64,000 nt of DNA from NCBI GenBank assembly GCA_966210515.1, contig CBIHLM010000015.1, positions 13,690 to 77,689 on the forward strand, read 5' to 3'. The notes beneath the pieces were generated by a model that did not search any database, was not told the origin of the DNA, and was given only the letters and a program-made list of their open reading frames with translations. Shown here piece by piece: positions 58,237 through 64,000 of this stretch. The number at the start of each line of letters is the position of its first letter. Position 1 is the first letter of the stretch. The translations under genes and the position numbers were made by a program. This DNA is from Paradesertivirga sp966210515 (GTDB lineage: Bacteria; Bacteroidota; Bacteroidia; Sphingobacteriales; Sphingobacteriaceae).

Positions 58237-59607
58237 TTAATAATTCCGATAAAACTGACTGATCTTAGCTGTTAGCTGCTGATAGATAGGCTGCGTAAAT
58301 TGCATAAAAAGATCCTGAGGAGGGGGTGGAGGTACATCTTTGTTTTTAACGATTTGATGATGGGTCCTTTCTAACGCTCGTTGATCACCATTATAATATC
58401 CCCATTGCGATTGCCAAACAAAAACTCCGGGTAGTTTTTCCTGACTCAAAACCCTGCGTGTATATCCGTCCAGAATTCTTAAATCTAGTAAACCTTTAGA
58501 TTCTACTGTTCTGGTAAATATGTGCATGGTGGCTTTTGCCTGTCCGTATACTTTTCTAATCTCTTTTTTGCTGGAGGTTCCTGTTGATGGCTTATTAGTT
58601 GAGGAAGCATCACATGAGCCGATTTTGTCGTTGTGATCAAGATGTGTTTTTAGTGCGCTTTCGGCAACTACTATTGTTTGCGACTGGCTTGAGCCCGGCG
58701 CTGTATGGCAAATAGTTATTTTGTTTTCGTTGGTGTTGCCGCCGGAATTATTTCCTGAAGATTGACCAGAACCAATGATCTGCGGCACATCAACCTCATA
58801 TGTTGCTAAAACTATACTGTCTTTTACGAGGGCCATTTCTTTCTCGTGCATATAGGTTTGCCCTACGACAAAGTCATCAAAAGCTAATTGAATAATCTGA
58901 TCTGGTTTGTCAATGCCTAATCGTTTAGCCTCTTTGGTTGTATAGAATTTAACGAAACGATTTACCGGTGCCTGTAGTAAAAACTCGTTGATCTTGTTAT
59001 CGAAAAACTCATTGCTGATTTTCAGGGCTTGGCTATGCATCGGGATAGGTTCCACAACAACCCTGACGGTAGCGTAATATTCGGCATCTTTAATCTTTTG
59101 TTCTACGTCTTTGTAGTTTCTTATCCAGTTATTTGCTTGTGTGAAATGGGTGAATGCATCTCTTGCTTCATTCCGGTCGCCATTTTTACCTTTCTCAAAG
59201 GCGGCTAATCCTGCGTCAAACCTATCAGAAGCAGCATTAAGTCTGGCACGCTCGTTTTCAATACTGTAACTTTCAGGATTTGGTATTGCTGATAAACAAC
59301 CCGGGCAGCGGGATATCTCGTCATATAAATTTATCAGCGATGCGTACTCCCGAGCTATAGGCTCCCACTTAAAACGATCATAAGAAGCTTCCATATTTCT
59401 TATCCTGCTTAAATGCCATTGCTGAGCCAGAGGATAAGTCTGTCTTAAAATGTCGAGTGACTTTTTATGGTCTGTATTGCTCCGCAATCGGTTAACAGCT
59501 TTAAGTATTGCTTCGTCATAGTTTCCGCGTTGCATAGCTTTTTTTCCTGAGGTACAAGAGCTGACAAGCATTGCAACAAATAATAAAAAGGTTAAGGATT
59601 TTATCAT
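58237..59607 (-). CDS. Lipoprotein with inserted ICH...GSC module
   Basis: 456 residues, signal and lipobox VSSC (Cys18 area). Much of the body is helical with TPR-like character (NYDEAILKAVNRL, DAFTHFTQANNWI). At residues ~296-332 sits a distinct module, TICH then HLDHNDKIGSC, flanked by Ser/Gly/Asn-rich linkers (SGNNSGGNTNEN before and STNKPSTGTSS after). Such ICH...HLxHGDxxGxC modules occur in secreted proteins of many bacteria and have no known function. Envelope role inferred from export only. Confidence 0.8.
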   Translation of the reverse strand: MIKSLTFLLFVAMLVSSCTSGKKAMQRGNYDEAILKAVNRLRSNTDHKKSLDILRQTYPLAQQWHLSRIRNMEASYDRFKWEPIAREYASLINLYDEISRCPGCLSAIPNPESYSIENERARLNAASDRFDAGLAAFEKGKNGDRNEARDAFTHFTQANNWIRNYKDVEQKIKDAEYYATVRVVVEPIPMHSQALKISNEFFDNKINEFLLQAPVNRFVKFYTTKEAKRLGIDKPDQIIQLAFDDFVVGQTYMHEKEMALVKDSIVLATYEVDVPQIIGSGQSSGNNSGGNTNENKITICHTAPGSSQSQTIVVAESALKTHLDHNDKIGSCDASSTNKPSTGTSSKKEIRKVYGQAKATMHIFTRTVESKGLLDLRILDGYTRRVLSQEKLPGVFVWQSQWGYYNGDQRALERTHHQIVKNKDVPPPPPQDLFMQFTQPIYQQLTAKISQFYRNY

Positions 59608-59733
59608 ATGTGTGTTTAATATTTAAATGTTCCCCGAAAATGGGAAATCAGATCATTTAAATTTTTAATACGGAATCTGGTCAGAATTGGTTGCAATCAG
59701 GGTGTTTTTGTAGTGGAAGCGCGGAGAACGTTC

Positions 59734-60171
59734 CTAACTGTTATTTTTGATAAAGTCTTTAACTAGTTTTGCGACAGGATTATCGGCCTGAAGAAATTCG
59801 TCAAGATACTCCTGGTATTCCGATTTTAAAAAACTATCCAGGTGTTTATATTCAGGCATTCCGATAGTTTTAAATGCTAGTGGAAAATCTTCGAAGTAGC
59901 GGTGGTTAATAGGTCCGTCATAGATTTTGATCAAGGAATGATGTGCAGGATGCTTTTTTTCGGCATCATATTCCGCTTTTACTTCTTCTTTTATTCCTTC
60001 CTGAATAACTAAGACATTATTCATCGCAAGTATTGCAATTCCAGTAATTTTGTGCTGTTGTCTGACTTTCCGGTTAACGGTTAAATAGTAGTCAACATCC
60101 GAAGCCGAAAGACCTTTCATTGCACTGCTTACATACAATATCGCCCAAAGATTATTGTTTTTATTTTCCAT
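59734..60171 (-). CDS. BLUF-like protein with altered flavin site
   Basis: 145 residues, with an N-terminal BLUF domain. BLUF proteins sense blue light through FAD. The Tyr is kept (Tyr13 in ILYVSSA) and the fold motif KITGIAIL is present. The flavin Asn pair that in PixD precedes ITG by five and six residues is Val36/Arg37 here. The key Gln (13 residues after the Ile of ITG) is Val55, with a Gln two places later at 57. Photoactivity is therefore doubtful. The C-terminus is an extra helical part of unknown role. Confidence 0.8.
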   Translation of the reverse strand: MENKNNNLWAILYVSSAMKGLSASDVDYYLTVNRKVRQQHKITGIAILAMNNVLVIQEGIKEEVKAEYDAEKKHPAHHSLIKIYDGPINHRYFEDFPLAFKTIGMPEYKHLDSFLKSEYQEYLDEFLQADNPVAKLVKDFIKNNS

Positions 60172-60367
60172 CGAATATCAAAAAATCCAAAACCCAATGT
60201 AAAATAAATTAGCCGAATCTTCATGTAAGTTTAGAAAGTTTCAGCAATGAGATTTTTACTTTCCTCTGGTTCGAAATAATTTTCCAGAGCGAAAATTTAT
60301 TCTTCCACAGCCAACCTTTTGTAATTGTAAGGCGTACCTGTAAAAAAACATCCAATTGACCACGTAT

Positions 60368-61273
60368 ATGCTTAACATTTTCTCAACTAAAAACCTGATC
60401 TGTCTTCTCTCTTTTTTCGTTATTGTTTCTTGCAGCAAGAAAGACAATGGCCAGCCTGATGCTGCCGCCAGTCTCATTTCCAATTTAGTTTATAGTCCCA
60501 ATTCCCTCAGTCTTCAATCGGGTATGGCCGGTTCTTCGGTTAAACCTTCTCTGTCAGGTACTTTACCGGTAAGTTTTAGCATACGCAGTTCGCCAACTAA
60601 TAGTGGGATTACTATTGATTCGGATGGTAAAGTTAAGGTGGCCTCTACTGTAGCAGCAGGCACCTATAATATTTCTGTTACGGCAACAAATGCCGCCGGG
60701 ACAGTAAAATTTGACAATGCTTATTCAATAACTGTAAGTGCGTCAGCTATTCCACAAAATTTGAGTTATTCGCCTAATTCTATTACCATAAGTCAAGGTA
60801 CGGCAGTAGCGTCCGTGGCTCCATCAGTAACAAGTAGTACCAGCGTGAGCTATTCTATCAGCGTTGCACCAGCTTCGCCTGCAATCAGCATCAATAATCA
60901 GGGAGTAATATCAGCCACGAGCGCTTTAGCTACGGGAACATATTCAGTTACCGTTACCGCCACAAATTCAAGTGGAAGTAAAGCTTTTGCTAATGCTTAC
61001 ACTATTACAGTTAATAGCAACAGCACCGCCTCTGTAACATATATGAATACCGTACAAGCGATAATCCAAAATAATTGTGGAACATGTCATATCAATGGAC
61101 CTCAAGTTAAGTTTGATTCTTATGCCAGTACGAAAAATAATATTGATGCTATATTGAGCAGAATCAAACTGGCTCAGGGTGCAGCCGGGATGATGCCGAA
61201 CGGTGGAACACGCTTACCACAGGAAACAATTAACTCGGTTCAAAAATGGAAAGATGACGGATTGTTAGAATAG
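60368..61273 (+). CDS. Lipoprotein with tandem repeats and a C-terminal cytochrome c
   Basis: 301 residues from ATG 60368, lipobox VSC-S (Cys of IVSCSKK). Two ~88-residue repeats (NLVYSPNSLSLQSG... and NLSYSPNSITISQG...) have a putative Ig/cadherin-like beta character and share the endings YNISVTATNAAG and YSVTVTATNSSG. A C-terminal domain carries CxxCH (NCGTCH) and a possible Met ligand (GAAGMMPNG). Such binding-plus-heme fusions are seen in secreted Bacteroidota proteins. Ligand unknown. Confidence 0.85.
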   Translation: MLNIFSTKNLICLLSFFVIVSCSKKDNGQPDAAASLISNLVYSPNSLSLQSGMAGSSVKPSLSGTLPVSFSIRSSPTNSGITIDSDGKVKVASTVAAGTYNISVTATNAAGTVKFDNAYSITVSASAIPQNLSYSPNSITISQGTAVASVAPSVTSSTSVSYSISVAPASPAISINNQGVISATSALATGTYSVTVTATNSSGSKAFANAYTITVNSNSTASVTYMNTVQAIIQNNCGTCHINGPQVKFDSYASTKNNIDAILSRIKLAQGAAGMMPNGGTRLPQETINSVQKWKDDGLLE

Positions 61274-61551
61274 GTGCGGGATTAAGTGCGTTAAAAAACA
61301 GTCTTGATTTTCATTATCCTTAAAGGCGGGAATTATTATGCTTTCTGTAAACTGATGACAAACTAATGTGAATTTTCTCGTAAGTATTTGAGACTTCTTT
61401 TGCCTTATCGCAGTTTTATGTGACGAATTTTTAGTGCAAGTTCGCCAATGTTTACATAATGAAAATAAGCCAAACCAGTCCATAATACTGAGGTTGCTTT
61501 AAGTAAATACCTTGTAATAGGGTAATTATTAACAGTTTAAACTCATTTACC
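61274..61551. other. Intergenic DNA, nothing supported
   Basis: About 280 bp between two rightward genes. No gene, clear promoter, hairpin or repeat could be supported. Confidence 0.4.
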
Positions 61552-62079
61552 ATGAAAAAGTTGCGTGTCTTATACACAGTGCTGGTAGCAAGTATGTGTG
61601 TTGTTCAATCGTGTAAGAAAGATGACCCTGAAGTTTTCCAAATGGGTAACCAGGAGTTTATTACGTATGCCTCAAGTAGTAATAACTTAGAAATCGAAGC
61701 GGGCGAGCTATCTAAAACAAGGGGCCAATCAGATACAATTAAATCATTTGGAGTACAAACGGTTGCAGATCATACGGCAGCAGAAACCAGACTTGCTAAT
61801 CTTGCTGCCAGAAAAGGTTTTGGTGTGCCGCAAAACTTCCTTAGCCATCATGCTGGTAATCTAAACATCCTGAGCCAGGTTACCCTATCATCTTTTGATA
61901 GAAGGTTCGCCGAGCTGATGGTTTTGACAGATCAGGAACTTGTTAATCTCTTCCGTCTTGCATCTCAGCCTGATGGTGTTCCCGATGCTGAAATACGAAG
62001 TTGGGCGGCCAGTGAGCTTCCGGCTTTAGAAGAAGACCTTTCGGAATCTCAGGCTATGTATGTATTAACAAGTCAATAG
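61552..62079 (+). CDS. DUF4142 lipoprotein
   Basis: 175 residues with lipobox VVQSC (Cys21 area). The mature domain is the ferritin-like four-helix DUF4142 fold: a helix with NLEIEAGELSKTRGQSD, VQTVADHTAAETRLANLAA, a SHHAGNLNIL region and FAELMVLTDQELVNLF. Such proteins are common secreted proteins of unknown role in soil bacteria. A 10-bp intrinsic terminator follows. Confidence 0.88.
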   Translation: MKKLRVLYTVLVASMCVVQSCKKDDPEVFQMGNQEFITYASSSNNLEIEAGELSKTRGQSDTIKSFGVQTVADHTAAETRLANLAARKGFGVPQNFLSHHAGNLNILSQVTLSSFDRRFAELMVLTDQELVNLFRLASQPDGVPDAEIRSWAASELPALEEDLSESQAMYVLTSQ

Positions 62080-62152
62080 TTGTTATCCCGCGGATAGGTT
62101 GTTGTTTTTTAACTATATCCAGTGTAAGTTTATTTAAATCTGACCGAACGTA

Positions 62153-62190
62153 AAAAAACAGGTATGAAAACTCTCAGCCTGTTTTTTATT
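62153..62190 (+). terminator. Intrinsic terminator after the DUF4142 gene
   Basis: AAAAAACAGG (62153-62162) pairs with CCTGTTTTTT (62178-62187) and T's follow. A clean rho-independent terminator; 75 bp after the stop. Confidence 0.85.
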
Positions 62191-62336
62191 TCCTAAAGTT
62201 CAGTAAATCTCAGCATTTACATCCTTTAGCTCCTTCATTGTTATTTAAATGCCCGATCTGGATAACGATTATCATTCAGTACACTGACTATTGTCATCGC
62301 AAATCCGATTAAATCGCACTAGGTTTATTTAAATAT

Positions 62337-63098
62337 ATGAGTATGTCTGACTTAACTGTTCATGGAAAAACAGCACTTATCACGGGGGCGGGCTCTGGAA
62401 TAGGCAAGGCCACGGCAGAGCTTTTTGCCAGGGAAGGCGCAAAGGTAATCGTATCAGATATAAATGAGGTACACGGCAATAGCGTTGTCGATTCTATTAC
62501 TAATTGTGGAGGTGAGGCTTTTTTCTTCAAAGCCGATGCTTCGATTCCTGAAGATAATAATGAACTGGTTAAAGAGACAATCAAGCGTTTCGGCTCACTC
62601 GATATTGCTGTGAACAATGCCGGTATAGGCGGACCTTTAGCCCTTACTGCCGAATATCCGTTCGATGGCTGGCAAAAAGTAATTGATGTGAACCTGTCGG
62701 GAGTGTTTTATGGGATGCGTTATCAGATACCTGCAATGCTAGAGAAGGGAGGAAGTATAATTAATGTCGCTTCTATATTAGGGATGGTAGCTACGAGACT
62801 TTCTCCGGCGTACATAGCTGCCAAGCATGGAGTGATCGGTCTTACAAAAGCCGCTGCGATTGAATACGCAGATAAAAAAATCCGGATAAATTCCATCGGT
62901 CCTGGATACATTAACACGCCGCTGGTTATAAATACGCTGGATGAAGTTACCCGAGGTACATTGGCAAGAATGCACCCAATGGGTCGATTAGGAGAGCCCG
63001 AAGAAGTCGCAGAGCTTCTCCTGTGGCTTGGTTCATCGCGCTCATCTTTCGTAACAGGTTCTTATTATTCTGTTGATGGCGGCTATTTAGCTCAGTAA
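62337..63098 (+). CDS. Short-chain dehydrogenase/reductase
   Basis: 253 residues of classical SDR. The cofactor motif is TGAGSGIG, the NNAG is NNAGIGGP, and the catalytic Ser/Tyr/Lys are in INVASILG and PAYIAAKHG. SDRs oxidise or reduce alcohols, sugars or ketones with NAD(P). The start may be ATG 62337 or 62343. It is 6 bp before the phosphorylase gene, so the two are probably one operon, though substrate is not fixed. Confidence 0.93.
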   Translation: MSMSDLTVHGKTALITGAGSGIGKATAELFAREGAKVIVSDINEVHGNSVVDSITNCGGEAFFFKADASIPEDNNELVKETIKRFGSLDIAVNNAGIGGPLALTAEYPFDGWQKVIDVNLSGVFYGMRYQIPAMLEKGGSIINVASILGMVATRLSPAYIAAKHGVIGLTKAAAIEYADKKIRINSIGPGYINTPLVINTLDEVTRGTLARMHPMGRLGEPEEVAELLLWLGSSRSSFVTGSYYSVDGGYLAQ

Positions 63099-63104
63099 AT
63101 TGAA

Positions 63105-64000
63105 ATGAATAACCTCTCGACTTTAAAATATCCTTTACTATATGAATCGCTTTTAGAATTAGCACTTGATTTACATTGGTCATGGAGCCATGCAACCGAT
63201 AAGATATGGAAGCAGCTAGATCCTGTGCTATGGGAGTTAACACATAACCCTTACATCGTATTGCAAACAAGCTCGCATGAGCGGATCAATTTAATTCTTG
63301 ATGATCCAATTGTTAGAGATCTTATAGAAGACCTCTTACAGGACAAAAAACAACGAGCTTTAGCTCCGGCATGGTTTCAGCAGGCACATCCCAATTCGAC
63401 TCTTAATCGAATTGCTTACTTCAGCATGGAGTTCATGCTCAGCGAGTCTTTGCCAATCTATTCAGGCGGACTCGGCAATGTAGCAGGCGATCATTTAAAA
63501 TCGGCAAGTGATCTCGGGGTGCCTTTAATCGGGATTGGTCTGCTGTATCAGCAGGGATATTCCAGGCAGGTAATCAACGAAGATGGTAGCCAGGATTATC
63601 TTTTTCCTTACAATGATCCGGGACAGCTTCCTATCTCTCCCTTACGAAGCAAAAATGGTGAATGGTTGCGAATTGAACTAAAGCTTCCGGGTTATTCTCT
63701 TTGGCTGCGAACCTGGAAAGTTCAGGTAGGTCGTCATCTTTTACTATTGCTCGACAGTAACGATGCCGCAAACATTCCCCGGCATCGTGGGATTACCAGT
63801 GAACTATATGGGGCCGGTAACGAATTGAGACTTGCTCAGGAATTAATACTGGGAATTGGCGGTTTCCGACTTTTAAAGGCTCTGGAATATCATCCGGAAG
63901 TAATCCATCTAAATGAAGGGCATTCGGCCTTTGCAATTCTGGAAAGGGCCGCACATTATATGGAGGAAAACAGTCAAACCTTTGAGACGGCACTGGCAAT
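63105..64000 (+). CDS. Alpha-glucan phosphorylase, N-terminal part only
   Basis: The frame is open from ATG 63105 to the window end, giving the first ~298 residues. The N-terminus (LDLHWSWSHATDKIWKQLDP) is a DUF3417-type cap of the alpha-glucan family phosphorylases. Then come RIAYFSMEFMLSESLPIYSGG and GLGNVAGDHLKSASDLG, the GT35 start, which bind glucan and phosphate. The enzyme releases glucose-1-phosphate from alpha-glucan. Its PLP Lys lies beyond the window. It follows the SDR gene by 6 bp. Confidence 0.93.
   Translation, partial: MNNLSTLKYPLLYESLLELALDLHWSWSHATDKIWKQLDPVLWELTHNPYIVLQTSSHERINLILDDPIVRDLIEDLLQDKKQRALAPAWFQQAHPNSTLNRIAYFSMEFMLSESLPIYSGGLGNVAGDHLKSASDLGVPLIGIGLLYQQGYSRQVINEDGSQDYLFPYNDPGQLPISPLRSKNGEWLRIELKLPGYSLWLRTWKVQVGRHLLLLLDSNDAANIPRHRGITSELYGAGNELRLAQELILGIGGFRLLKALEYHPEVIHLNEGHSAFAILERAAHYMEENSQTFETALA

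Noticed and set aside
1..64000. tRNA or rRNA genes
   Set aside because: I looked for T-loop-like GTTCRANNC words with a matching cloverleaf context and found none that hold up by eye; a tRNAscan run would be decisive.

Overview
This 64 kb window looks like chromosome from a member of the Bacteroidota, most likely the Sphingobacteriaceae (Pedobacter/Mucilaginibacter type). The pointers are Bacteroidota-style promoters (TAnnTTTG at -7, TTTG near -33), few Shine-Dalgarno sites, many lipoproteins with SC/AC lipoboxes, an OmpA/PD40/TPR envelope protein, a FadL-like porin, an archaeal/eukaryal-type ProS, moderate-to-low GC and AGTATCA/TCTCAAA heptamer repeats between genes. I found no rRNA or tRNA gene, phage, insertion sequence or CRISPR array. 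The genus is inference.

Layout. 1-7.9 kb: start of a ThuA-domain lipoprotein (cut by the window edge), a dipeptidyl-peptidase III, a 3-methyladenine DNA glycosylase, a flavin-binding split-barrel protein, small lipoproteins, a DUF421 membrane protein with a zinc ribbon and a WYL-domain regulator. 7.9-23 kb: alaS, an OmpA/PD40 protein, queE, a Rieske protein, a PIN/antitoxin pair, a GT4 glycosyltransferase divergent from an LTA-synthase-like sulfatase, folD, lepA, a fructosamine-kinase-like gene and a DEAD-box-like protein whose catalytic motifs have decayed. 23-31.5 kb: a leftward SCO/cytochrome c/SemiSWEET run plus a lipoprotein/DUF2231 pair, then folB, a GlcD-like oxidase, an MgtC-like protein, a thioesterase, Hsp20, a conserved unknown and xerD.

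31.5-48 kb: aroQ, a cupin, ribD, prmC, a DUF763 protein, a lone receiver protein, a DUF2027/Smr protein, FRG-domain and PAP2 genes, a UbiD-family decarboxylase, a PRC-barrel protein, an MBL-fold hydrolase, topB, a 59-residue DUF3606 protein and a three-domain LigD. 48-64 kb: a second lone receiver protein, a FadL-like porin, a Tyr/Ser/Gly-rich lipoprotein, proS, prfC, two tandem truncated hemoglobins with a [2Fe-2S] ferredoxin, a lipoprotein azurin, a lipoprotein carrying an inserted ICH...HLDHND...GSC module, a BLUF-like protein lacking key flavin residues, a repeat-plus-cytochrome lipoprotein, a DUF4142 protein, an SDR and the start of an alpha-glucan phosphorylase.

How they fit together. 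Most of the window is core metabolism and translation (alaS, proS, lepA, prfC, prmC, folB, folD, ribD, aroQ, queE) mixed with envelope lipoproteins. The more unusual parts are (a) the hemoglobin/hemoglobin/ferredoxin operon, followed by azurin, which suggests NO or O2 chemistry with its own electron carrier; (b) the 440 bp gap at 41.8-42.3 kb, with two leftward terminators, a leftward promoter and an inverted repeat but no leftward gene, which I read as one or two small RNAs; (c) two families of heptamer repeats in intergenic DNA; and (d) several proteins that keep a family fold while losing its catalytic or cofactor residues.
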